The notes under the pieces were generated by a model. The model saw nothing but the letters and a program-made list of their open reading frames with translations. It was not told the origin of the DNA and searched no databases. The translations under genes and the position numbers were made by a program. DNA of 64,000 bases, from assembly GCF_037914945.1 (NCBI RefSeq), contig NZ_CP149787.1:3286001-3350000 (forward strand), given 5' to 3'. This document shows positions 52,116 to 60,537 of the stretch, piece by piece; position 1 is the first letter of the stretch, and the number at the start of each line of letters is the position of its first letter. This DNA comes from Haloterrigena sp. KLK7 (GTDB lineage: Archaea > Halobacteriota > Halobacteria > Halobacteriales > Natrialbaceae).

Positions 52116-53123
52116 TCAGACGAGGTCAGCGACCGCGTCCATCGTCGTCTCCTTCTCCGCTTCGCTCATCTCGTTGACGAAGCCGATCCGAACCGCGTCG
52201 ACGCCCTCGAGGCTCGCGTACTCCTCGACCCATTCGCGGACCTCCGCGGGCGTCCCCGCGGGCGCGAGGTCGTCTAGCACGTCGTCGGGGAGGGCGGCAG
52301 CCATCGCGTCGGTGTCCCGATCCTGCCAGGCGGCTCGAACGTCCTCGACGACGTCGGAATACCCCTGCTGGGCGACCGAATCGCCGTAGTAGGGGCCGTA
52401 GGCCCCCAACATGAACGCGATGGTCGACCGCGCCTTCTCGCGGGCGGCCTCGCGGTCCTCGCTGGCGATGCCGCGAACGATCGGAGCCACGCGCAGGTCC
52501 TCGAGCGTCTCGTCCGCGAGTTCCGCGCCTCGTTCGAGGTCCGCGAGGCGCTCCTCGAGGCCGTCTCTCGTGAACAGCTGGGGCGTCCAGCCGTCGCCGA
52601 AGCGGCCGGCCATCTCGGTCGCTTTCGGACCGAGAGTGCCGAGGTCGATCGGCGGCGGGCTCTCGGGTACCTCGCGCTCGTAGTTGAGCCCGGCGATATC
52701 GAAGATCTCGCCCTCGTAGGCGGGGTTCCCATCGTCGTAGACCGAGCGGATCACCTCGATGGCCTCGCGCGTGCGTCGGAGCGGTCGGTCGAACTCGAGG
52801 CCGTGCCAGCGCTCGGTGATCGCGGGCGAACTCGGGCCGAGACCGAGGCGAAACCGGCCGTCGGACGCGTCGTGCATCGTCAGCGCGGTCTGGGCGAGCA
52901 GCGCCGGCGAGCGGCCGTACGGCGAGACGACGTCGTTGGAGATGCCCAGTTCGTCGGTCCGGTCGGCGGCCAGCGTCAGCGGCGGGACGATGTTCCAGCC
53001 GGTCGTCTCGCCGACCGTGAGCCGGTCGAAGCCGAGTTGCTCTGCCTGCACGGCGCGCTCGGCGACGCCCTGCGGGCGCTCGTAATCGGTGAGTCGCACC
53101 AGCAGATCCAGTTCGGCGTTCAC
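52116..53123 (-). CDS. F420-dependent LLM-class oxidoreductase, TIGR04024/NP1902A-like
   Basis: A 335-residue luciferase-like TIM barrel. Segments include LGFDRLTVGETTGWNIVPPL, RFRLGLGPSSPAITERWHG and YEREVPESPPPIDLGTLGPK, followed by RFGDGWTPQLFTRDGL. These match the haloarchaeal TIGR04024 group as recalled. LLM proteins of this kind bind coenzyme F420; the substrate is unknown. The gene is monocistronic by position. Confidence 0.85.
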   Translation of the reverse strand: MNAELDLLVRLTDYERPQGVAERAVQAEQLGFDRLTVGETTGWNIVPPLTLAADRTDELGISNDVVSPYGRSPALLAQTALTMHDASDGRFRLGLGPSSPAITERWHGLEFDRPLRRTREAIEVIRSVYDDGNPAYEGEIFDIAGLNYEREVPESPPPIDLGTLGPKATEMAGRFGDGWTPQLFTRDGLEERLADLERGAELADETLEDLRVAPIVRGIASEDREAAREKARSTIAFMLGAYGPYYGDSVAQQGYSDVVEDVRAAWQDRDTDAMAAALPDDVLDDLAPAGTPAEVREWVEEYASLEGVDAVRIGFVNEMSEAEKETTMDAVADLV

Positions 53124-53302
53124 GCTGTGCCCCTCCGTGACGGTGGAATCGGTCGGCGTCTTGCCATCGTTCCGTACCGCGTCACGGATTCACATAAAAT
53201 TGAAGCGTTGCAGTCCAGTCGCGCGAGCGCCCCGCTCCAGTCGCGAGTTCGCCGGGCGATCCCTACCAGGATGGTCTCGACGTGCGCTCGTTGCGCCCGG
53301 AG

Positions 53303-55030
53303 CTACCGTTCGTAGAGCGCCGTCTCGCCGTCCGGCGTTCGATACCGGGCGAGCGTCGTTCGTCCGGCGTTCTCGGGATTCTCGTCCTTGTCGACGGCGT
53401 AGACGGTATAGGTGCAGTGATCGCGCGTGAACTCGACGACGGCGTAGCCGTGGCGGTGCCAGTCGACGTACTCGAGGTGCTCGTTTTCCGATTTGGCGAG
53501 ATCGCCGAGCGCGTCGTCGGCCCAGTCGCCGGGGAAGTCGATGACGTCGGCGGCGTTGACGCTCGAGACGGCTGGCGTCATCAGTTCGACGCCGATCCGG
53601 TCGGACGTCTCGAACGGCTCGATCTCGCCGTAGCCCGACTTGACGTAGCCGGCCAGCGACGCGTGGAGGTCGCCGGTCAGCACGACGAAGTTCCGCGGAT
53701 CGGCGTCGGCGACGTGTTGCATGAGTTCCCAGCGCTCGTGTTGGAAGCCGTCCCAGGAGTCGTGGAGCAGTTCGACCTGATACCAGCCGTCGCCGACGGT
53801 CAGGGGCATCGTCAGCACCTCGTTGGCCCAGACCGTCCAGACGGCGTCGGACTCGCTGACCCAGTCCTCGAAGTAGCGCTTCTGCTCGCGGCCGAGCATC
53901 GTCCGTCCCTGCGCTTCTTCGTCCGTACAGGTGATCCGGGCGTCGCCACAGGGCGGACCGTCGCGGTAGAGACGTTCGTCGGTGACGGTCAGATCCACGA
54001 GGTCGCCGAACTGGAGGTCCCGCCACAACCGGAGCTGTTCTCGCAGTTCCGGCTCGCTCGGATCGAACTCGACGCGGGCGGGGACGTACTCGACCCACGC
54101 CTGAATGCCGTCGGCCGTGATCTCCAGTGCCGTCTCCGGCCGCTCGCCGCCGTCCTTGTCCGGGAGCACCGGTGCATCGGCGTCGTCGTCCCAGTACCGG
54201 TTGTTCCCGATCTCGTGATCGTCCCAGCCGTGGATAACCGTGTGCCGTTCGAGTCCCTCCTGGAGGTATTCGTTCCCCTTGTAGACCCGGTAAAGCGACC
54301 GGAAGTCGGCCAGCGACTCCGCCAGACCGGCGCCGCTGGGGAGGTCGATATCGCGCCCGTCCTTGATATCCGTCGTCGGCGAGGTGTAGGCGCCGTTCGC
54401 GGACTCGTAGATGAAGTCCCCGAGGTGGACGACGAAGTCGACGTCTTCGGCCGCGATATGGCGGTAGGCTCCGTAGTAGCCGTTCTGGTAGTCCTGACAG
54501 GTCAGGACCGCGAACGACAGCGAGTCGGGGCTCGCACCGGCCGCCGGCAGCGTCCGACAGCGGCCGGTCCGCGTGGCGACGCCGTCGTAGACGAACCGGT
54601 AGTAGTAGCGCCGATCCGACTCGAGTGCCCCGTCGAGATCGACTTTCACCGTGTAATCGTGCGCGCTCGAGAGCCTGTCAGCGGGCACCGTCCCCTCGTG
54701 GACCACGTCCTCGAAGTCGTCGTCGGTCGCGACCTGCACGCCGACCGGTTCTCCGGAGACGACCGCGTCGGGAGCGACCCGCGTCCAGAGAATGACGCCG
54801 CTCGAGGTCGGCCCGCCGCTGGCCACGGACTGCGGAAACGTCGCGTCGGGATCGGCCGTCCCGTCGACGGCGAAGACGCTGCGATCGTCGACAGACTGCG
54901 CCGCCACCGGCCGTACGACGTCGCGCTGGGCGAGGATCGCTGCGAGGCCGCCGGCGACCGAGGTGGTGCCGATGCTCTCGAGAAAGCCGCGTCGGTTCGT
55001 CCGTCGCCGTGTGCCATCTCGCTCGGGCAT
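53303..55030 (-). CDS. PhoD-like alkaline phosphatase, Tat-secreted
   Basis: A 575-residue secreted phosphatase. The N-terminus carries a twin-arginine signal (RRRTNRRGFLESIGTTSVAGG) cut near AAQS. The N-terminal PhoD domain has VASGGPTSSGVILWTRVAP. The metallophosphatase core shows VLTCQDYQNGYYGAYRHIA, VHLGDFIYES, IHGWDDHEIGNNRYW and VLTGDLHASL, which supply the metal ligands. It releases phosphate from phosphodiesters outside the cell. Upstream DNA (55045-55100) is AT-rich with several TATA-like runs. No phosphate-box motif can be named. Confidence 0.92.
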   Translation of the reverse strand: MPERDGTRRRTNRRGFLESIGTTSVAGGLAAILAQRDVVRPVAAQSVDDRSVFAVDGTADPDATFPQSVASGGPTSSGVILWTRVAPDAVVSGEPVGVQVATDDDFEDVVHEGTVPADRLSSAHDYTVKVDLDGALESDRRYYYRFVYDGVATRTGRCRTLPAAGASPDSLSFAVLTCQDYQNGYYGAYRHIAAEDVDFVVHLGDFIYESANGAYTSPTTDIKDGRDIDLPSGAGLAESLADFRSLYRVYKGNEYLQEGLERHTVIHGWDDHEIGNNRYWDDDADAPVLPDKDGGERPETALEITADGIQAWVEYVPARVEFDPSEPELREQLRLWRDLQFGDLVDLTVTDERLYRDGPPCGDARITCTDEEAQGRTMLGREQKRYFEDWVSESDAVWTVWANEVLTMPLTVGDGWYQVELLHDSWDGFQHERWELMQHVADADPRNFVVLTGDLHASLAGYVKSGYGEIEPFETSDRIGVELMTPAVSSVNAADVIDFPGDWADDALGDLAKSENEHLEYVDWHRHGYAVVEFTRDHCTYTVYAVDKDENPENAGRTTLARYRTPDGETALYER

Positions 55031-55177
55031 ACGGTAGTACCCGCGGAGAACAGCGAAGTAACATTATATTTCATATACCTTAATAAATATACTCACCACT
55101 GTCTCTAGGAGAAATATATTCGCCTACGTTCAGACGAGCATCTCGAGCGAGACCACGAGACGGTGACTGGACCGACG

Positions 55178-56575
55178 TCACTCGTCAGGACGGTTCTGTC
55201 GGTAGTCCAGACAGAGTAGCCCCGCGCGGGCCTGAATCGCGACGAGTTTCCAGATCGGAATCGTCTCGTAGTCCAATCGGTCTCGCATCTCCCCGATTCG
55301 CTCGCGGAAGGTCTCCTCGAGCGCAGCTTTCGTTCCCGTGAGCGTCTCGCGAGCGTCCTCGTCGGCGCTCATCGCGGCGTGATCGATCGACCGCAACAAC
55401 ATGCCGAGGTACGTCAGCAGATGATACTGCCTGAGGTAGCGTTCGTCGACGTGCTCGGCGACGGTCGCCGGCCTGTCCGTCTCTGCGGCCGATTCCGCCC
55501 ACTCGAGTTTCGACTCGTCGACGTGTTCGAAGTGGGCGGCGACGCCCGACGCCTCACGCGCCATCGGCCCGTCCGGGAGGTGCTCGCTGACGGAGTCGAC
55601 CGCGCTCTTCATCGCCTCAAGGATCGGCCGCCGGTTTCGAACTCCCTCCCGAATGACGTCCTCGTGGGAGCGATCCAGTTCGCTTCGATCCTCGATCCGC
55701 GGGTCGTAGAAGTACGGCAGTTCGACGGCGAACTCGACGACGTCGTCGGTGAAGCGGCTGGCGTAGTCGTAGGCGTTGCCGCCGAGGAGTTCGGCGTCGA
55801 GTTCGGGGTCGTCGTCGGTCTCACGCGCGTCAAACCGGTCGGCGAAGGTCGGAAGCCGATAGACCGCGTCGTCGAGCGCCTCGTCATCGAACCGTTCCGG
55901 TTCGCCCAGATCGAGCGGGACCCCGTACGCCTCCGGAAGTGACGTGAGCGCGTCGTAGAGCGGGGCGTGCGGTTCGGTGAAGAGGAAGTAACAACCGCCG
56001 AAGGCGGCGTTGTGGAAGCTGTAGATAAACTCCGGTCGATAGCTCTCGATCAGATCGGCCAGCGCGCGCGTCGACGGAATCGGGTCGTCGTACGAGTAGC
56101 CCTCGCGTTCGACGGGGAACGTGGCCTCGACCTGCTCGTCCGGCGGCGGTCGGTAGAAGTTCTGCGCGTAGTTCGAGAGCGTAAACGGCCCGTCGAACCA
56201 GCCTTCGTTGAGTCGGACGCCGTCCGGATCGGCGACCGGCATACAGACGAACTCGTAATCGAGCGACGCCCGCAACTCGTCGTTCGTCGCGAGTTCGTGG
56301 AGCAGGAAGTCGATCGTCATCGAGCCGATCGGTTCGTTCGGATGGGGCGCGCCGAACAGGAGCGCGCTCCGGTCGCCGTCACCGACGGTCACCGTCCATA
56401 ACGTCTCGCCGTCCGCGCTCTCGCCGCGTTCTTCGTACTCGACGTGGTCGTGCTCGGCCGCGAGCGTCCGGTCGCGATCGCGGTGTTCGTCGACCGTGAA
56501 GAACGACTCGTAGCGGGGGATCGCGTCGTCGATCCATTCGAACGCGCGCGACGGTGCCGACGGGGAACCTGTCAT
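55178..56575 (-). CDS. M14 family zinc carboxypeptidase-like protein
   Basis: A 465-residue protein. The M14 signature HxxE appears as GAPHPNEPIGSMTIDFLL, with a later His in YSFHNAAFGGCYF as the third zinc ligand. The substrate pocket residues are not obvious. The second half is helical (VRNRRPILEAMKSAVDSV onward) and lacks known domains. There is no signal peptide. The relatives include carboxypeptidases and succinylglutamate desuccinylase-like enzymes, so the substrate could be a peptide or amide. The ATG at 56575 is preferred over longer starts. Confidence 0.8.
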   Translation of the reverse strand: MTGSPSAPSRAFEWIDDAIPRYESFFTVDEHRDRDRTLAAEHDHVEYEERGESADGETLWTVTVGDGDRSALLFGAPHPNEPIGSMTIDFLLHELATNDELRASLDYEFVCMPVADPDGVRLNEGWFDGPFTLSNYAQNFYRPPPDEQVEATFPVEREGYSYDDPIPSTRALADLIESYRPEFIYSFHNAAFGGCYFLFTEPHAPLYDALTSLPEAYGVPLDLGEPERFDDEALDDAVYRLPTFADRFDARETDDDPELDAELLGGNAYDYASRFTDDVVEFAVELPYFYDPRIEDRSELDRSHEDVIREGVRNRRPILEAMKSAVDSVSEHLPDGPMAREASGVAAHFEHVDESKLEWAESAAETDRPATVAEHVDERYLRQYHLLTYLGMLLRSIDHAAMSADEDARETLTGTKAALEETFRERIGEMRDRLDYETIPIWKLVAIQARAGLLCLDYRQNRPDE

Positions 56576-56683
56576 GCGGCCTCGAATTCCGTGCGCACGA
56601 CCATAAGTGCCGCCGACCATTCCATGGAAGAAAGGACCGCTGCGTCGCACGGTCGGGTCGCGTCACAACGGAACTGAACGCGA

Positions 56684-56980
56684 CTACGGAGGCGTCGATC
56701 CCTCATCTTCGAGGATCTTCGCACAGATCTCTTCGGCCGCCTCGAGGTGATCGTCGGCTCCCTCGTGGTCCGTTTCGTCGACTTCCCCGAGCAGGTGCTG
56801 GACCTTCGCGACCCGCTCGAGGACCGTCTCCCGCTCGAGGTCGCTCGTCGCGACGTCGGCGGCGACGGCTTCGGCCTCGCCGAGCCAGCGGTTCGCCGTC
56901 CGATCGATCGGGAGTTCGGCGGTCGCCTCGAGGTGGCGATGGAGTTCCTGTGTCCGCCCGGAAAGCGAGTCGTCAGTCAC
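56684..56980 (-). CDS. hypothetical helical protein
   Basis: A 98-residue helical acidic protein if started at the GTG at 56980; the frame is open to 57082 but would overlap the start of the dehydrogenase gene. Helices are TQELHRHLEATAELPIDRTA, RWLGEAEAVAADVA and ERVAKVQHLLGEVD. No motif suggests function. It is divergent from the FAD-linked dehydrogenase. Confidence 0.6.
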   Translation of the reverse strand: MTDDSLSGRTQELHRHLEATAELPIDRTANRWLGEAEAVAADVATSDLERETVLERVAKVQHLLGEVDETDHEGADDHLEAAEEICAKILEDEGSTPP

Positions 56981-57075
56981 GCGTACCGATACAGCGGCGA
57001 GTCCCGTAGTGGTGTCCGTCGACAGTTCTCGAAGCAGTGGGAAATATTGATGCGGGACGTGGATAATGGGGACAT

Positions 57076-58500
57076 ATGACACACGACTGTTCGTTCCTCG
57101 AGGCCCTCGACCTGGAGGACGATCAGGTCTCGGTCGCGGCGGGTCGCCGGGAATCGCACGCGGACGATTTCGGCACCGAAGGGAGCGGCCGCGGCGCGCT
57201 CCCGGACGCGGTCGTCTACCCCGAGCGCACGGCCGACGTTGCGGCCGTCCTCGAGGCCGCGACCGAGCGCGGCGTTCCCGTTACGCCCTACGCGGCGGGG
57301 ACGGGACTCGAAGGCAACGCCGTCCCGGCCCGCGGCGGGATCAGCCTCGATCTGACGCGGATGGACGCCGTCGTCGACTACCGGCCCGACGACTTCCAGA
57401 TCGACGTCGGGCCTGGGATTATCGGCTCGGCCGTCGACGAGCACGTCGCACCGGACGGGCTCTTCTTCCCGCCGCTGCCCTCCTCGGGGGACATCTCCAC
57501 GATCGGCGGGATGATCGCGACCGACGCCAGCGGGATGCAGACGGTCAGGTACGGCGAGGTCGCCGACTGGGTGCTCGGCCTCGAGGCCGTGCTCGCGGAC
57601 GGGACCGTCATCGAGACCGGATCGCGGGCGAGCAAGACCTCGAGCGGCTACAACCTGACTGACCTGCTCGTCGGCAGCGAGGGGACGCTGGCCGTGGTCA
57701 CCGAGGCCACCCTCGAGTTGGCGGGTCGCCCCGAGCAGATCCGGGGCGGGCGGGCCATCTTCGAGACGCTCGACGACGCGGCCGAGGCCATCGCCGAGGC
57801 GGTGCGCACCGAGGTCGACGTCGCCAAGATCGAACTCGTCGACGGGCTGAGCGCCCGGATGGCGAACCGCTATCTCGGCAGCGACCTCCCCGACGCACCG
57901 ATGGTCTTCCTCGAGTTCCACGCCAACCACGGGATCGAGACGGAAATCGACCTCTGCCGGACGATCTTCGAGGGCCACGACGTCCGCCAGTTCGAAACGA
58001 GCGCCGACGAGGCGGCGATGGCCGACCTCTGGGAGGCCCGCCGGGAACTGGCGTACGCCATGCGGAACTACGAACCGGATCTCCGGCCGCTCCACCCCGG
58101 CGACGTGACGGTGCCGATCAGTTCCTACCCCGAGATCGTCCGCGAGGTCAAACGGCTCGCCGACGAACACGACCTCCTCGTCCCCTGTTACGGGCACGCG
58201 GGGGACGGCAACCTCCACTACAGTCCCCTCGTCGATCCGGACGATCCCGAACAGCTCGAGCGCGGCGAGCGGGTGTACAAGGAGATCGTCGACCTGGCGA
58301 TCGACATCGGTGGCACCGCGACCGGCGAACACGGCATCGGTCAGGGGAAGCGAGCGTATCTCGAGCCGGAACACGGCGCGGGCGCCGTCGACGCCATGCG
58401 ATCGATCAAGCACGCGCTCGATCCGACGGGAACGCTGAACCCGGGCAAGCTCTTCCCCGAGACGGCCGACGGCGAGCGGGTTCGGAAGCCGGATCGCTGA
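57076..58500 (+). CDS. FAD-linked D-lactate/glycolate dehydrogenase (GlcD-type)
   Basis: A 474-residue VAO/PCMH-type flavoprotein. The FAD site is PYAAGTGLEGNAVPARGGIS through SSGDISTIGGMIATDASGM and GSEGTLAVVTEATLEL. The C-terminal cap has CYGHAGDGNLHYSPLVDP, TGEHGIGQGKRAYLEPEHG and TGTLNPGKLFP. These are hallmarks of D-lactate dehydrogenase and GlcD. Which hydroxy acid is used cannot be stated. No iron-sulfur partner is adjacent, which favours a stand-alone D-lactate dehydrogenase. Confidence 0.92.
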   Translation: MTHDCSFLEALDLEDDQVSVAAGRRESHADDFGTEGSGRGALPDAVVYPERTADVAAVLEAATERGVPVTPYAAGTGLEGNAVPARGGISLDLTRMDAVVDYRPDDFQIDVGPGIIGSAVDEHVAPDGLFFPPLPSSGDISTIGGMIATDASGMQTVRYGEVADWVLGLEAVLADGTVIETGSRASKTSSGYNLTDLLVGSEGTLAVVTEATLELAGRPEQIRGGRAIFETLDDAAEAIAEAVRTEVDVAKIELVDGLSARMANRYLGSDLPDAPMVFLEFHANHGIETEIDLCRTIFEGHDVRQFETSADEAAMADLWEARRELAYAMRNYEPDLRPLHPGDVTVPISSYPEIVREVKRLADEHDLLVPCYGHAGDGNLHYSPLVDPDDPEQLERGERVYKEIVDLAIDIGGTATGEHGIGQGKRAYLEPEHGAGAVDAMRSIKHALDPTGTLNPGKLFPETADGERVRKPDR

Positions 58501-58513
58501 CGGCGAGGCCGAG

Positions 58514-60415
58514 TCACGACGGCTGCGCGTCGTCGACCGTCTCCGCGAACTCGACGTCGGTGATCTCGAACCGCGCGCCGCCGTCGGCGTCGGTCGCCGC
58601 GATCGACCAGTCGTGGTGGTCGACGATATCGGCGACGATCGACAGTCCGAGTCCCGTCCCCCCGTCGCCGGTCGTGTATCCCGGTTCGAAGAGTCGGTCG
58701 GGATCGTCTTCGAAGCCGCGGCCCGTGTCCGCCACGTAGAACCCGTCCTCGAGCGCGCCCACGGTGACGGTGATGGCGCTGCCGTCGCGTTCGACGGGAC
58801 TGCGAGGCCGCGACTCGAGGGACGTTCCGTGCTCCACGCCGGCCTCGGAAGCGTCGGCGCTCGAGGGCCCGGAAGACGCGCCGGGTCCGCCGTCGTCCGC
58901 GGGAGCGCGTGACCGAGGACTCCTCGAACCGTGTTCGACGGTTCCCTGACGAGTTCGCGAGTCAGGGCTCGTGGAACCGTGTTCGATAGCGTTTCGAAAG
59001 AGGTTCTCGAGCAACTGGCGGAGCTGCGTGCGGTCGGCGCGGATCGTCCGATCGTCGACGACGGAGAGCGCGGCGTCGCCCGTGTCGACCGTCTCCCAGG
59101 CGGCCCTCGCCGCCGACCCGAGGGCGATCGGTTCGGGCTCGAGGGCGGTCCGGCCCTGGCGAGCGAGCGTCAGGACGTCGTCGATCAGTTTCTCCATGCG
59201 CTCGTGGGACCGAGCGATCGTGCGGACGTGTTCGGGATCGTACTCCTCCTCGAGCATGTCGAGATAGCCCTTCGACACCGTCAGCGGATTGCGGAGGTCG
59301 TGACTGACCACGCTCGCGAACTCGTCGAGCTTGCGGTTCTTGCGCTCGAGTTCGCGCTCCCGCCGGACGCGGTCGGTCACGTCGCGGACGACGATCGTCC
59401 AGCCGATGGGAGAGCCGCGGCCGTCGATCGGTGAGACCGAGAGCTCGTAGATGCGACGCTCGGCGCCGTCGCCGAGCGTGAACTGTGCGTCGCGGCCGTC
59501 TCCGCCGTCGGACGATGAATCGATCACCGCGTCGACGTCGACCGTCGGAACGACGTCGTCGACGGGGGTGCCGACGAGCGCGTCGCGGTCCCGATCGAAA
59601 CGACGCTGTGCGACCGGATTGCTGTCGATGATCCGGCGATCGGCGTCGACGACGAGCACGCCGTCCTCGAGGTTGGCGACGACCTCGTTGCGCGCGATCG
59701 GTGCGAGCTCGAGGAGCCGGTAGCGGTAGAGGCCGAACGTGATCGCGAGCCCGGTGATCGTCAGTCCGATCGGCGTCGTCCCGATGATCTCGAGGGACGA
59801 GCTCGCGACGACGGCCGACGCCCACGGGACCGCCATCGCGACGAGGACGACGATCCCCTGCCAGCGGTAGAGGCTGCTGCTCCGGACGGTGACGTCGAGG
59901 ACGACGACAGCGGTAGCCGCGAGACAGAGCGTCGCGTAGCCGAGGTGGACGAACAGCCCGAGGTTCGGCTCCGCAGTGACGACCGTCGCCGACCGGCCCC
60001 ACGGGACGTTCATCGCGACCGTCGCCTCGGCCGGCGGCCCCCAGAGGACGCGGGTCCGACCGTTGAGGGCCAACAGTCCGAGCATGACCAGCGGCTCGAT
60101 CGCCAACAGCCCGAGCCGGCGGCGAGTGAGCCAGCGGTCCCGGCCCGTGTACTCGAGGGCGAACACGAGGAACAGCGTCGGGATGACGGCGGCGGATATC
60201 CACTGGAGATTCGCCCAGCGCACCTTCCAGACGAACGCCGTCGACTCGATCTCGAGGACGTGCGTTCCCAACCAGAGCGCGACGCTCGCCATCAGTACGG
60301 CGAGGGCTTCCGAACCGGCGGTCGGACGCGATCGCCACGCCGCGACCGCAGTACCGACGGCGATGACGAGAGACAGCGACAGAACGATGCTGTACGGGTT
60401 GATCATCCAGCCCAT
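58514..60415 (-). CDS. membrane sensor histidine kinase (7TM-PAS-HisKA-HATPase) with a repeat insertion
   Basis: A 633-residue kinase. The first ~225 residues contain seven hydrophobic helices of the haloarchaeal N-terminal 7TM type. A PAS domain follows (NLEDGVLVVDADRRIIDSNP). The H-box is FASVVSHDLRNPL with the phospho-His, and the ATPase motifs are NLFRNAIEHGS (N), VADTGRGF (G1) and GTGLGLSIV (G2). Between N and G1 there is an unusual low-complexity insertion of ~65 residues in which EHGS/EHGT recurs three times. It probably signals to a receiver elsewhere. Confidence 0.9.
   Translation of the reverse strand: MGWMINPYSIVLSLSLVIAVGTAVAAWRSRPTAGSEALAVLMASVALWLGTHVLEIESTAFVWKVRWANLQWISAAVIPTLFLVFALEYTGRDRWLTRRRLGLLAIEPLVMLGLLALNGRTRVLWGPPAEATVAMNVPWGRSATVVTAEPNLGLFVHLGYATLCLAATAVVVLDVTVRSSSLYRWQGIVVLVAMAVPWASAVVASSSLEIIGTTPIGLTITGLAITFGLYRYRLLELAPIARNEVVANLEDGVLVVDADRRIIDSNPVAQRRFDRDRDALVGTPVDDVVPTVDVDAVIDSSSDGGDGRDAQFTLGDGAERRIYELSVSPIDGRGSPIGWTIVVRDVTDRVRRERELERKNRKLDEFASVVSHDLRNPLTVSKGYLDMLEEEYDPEHVRTIARSHERMEKLIDDVLTLARQGRTALEPEPIALGSAARAAWETVDTGDAALSVVDDRTIRADRTQLRQLLENLFRNAIEHGSTSPDSRTRQGTVEHGSRSPRSRAPADDGGPGASSGPSSADASEAGVEHGTSLESRPRSPVERDGSAITVTVGALEDGFYVADTGRGFEDDPDRLFEPGYTTGDGGTGLGLSIVADIVDHHDWSIAATDADGGARFEITDVEFAETVDDAQPS
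58926..58986 (-). repeat. direct repeat and palindrome inside the kinase insertion
   Basis: GAACCGTGTTCGA occurs at 58926-58938 and at 58974-58986, 48 bases apart, which is one 16-residue unit of the protein. Between them, CCCTGAC and GTCAGGG flank a 10-base loop. A third, degenerate EHGT copy lies further along near 58825-58845. Confidence 0.65.
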
Positions 60416-60537
60416 CCGTGACTACCTCCTTCTGCGCCAACGATGGCCAAGTGTCTACCGGCCTGCCAATGTGGGACCGATGCGATCGCTCCGTCGAGCG
60501 GCCGTCACCCGTTCTCGAGGACCTTTCGGCGCCCGTC

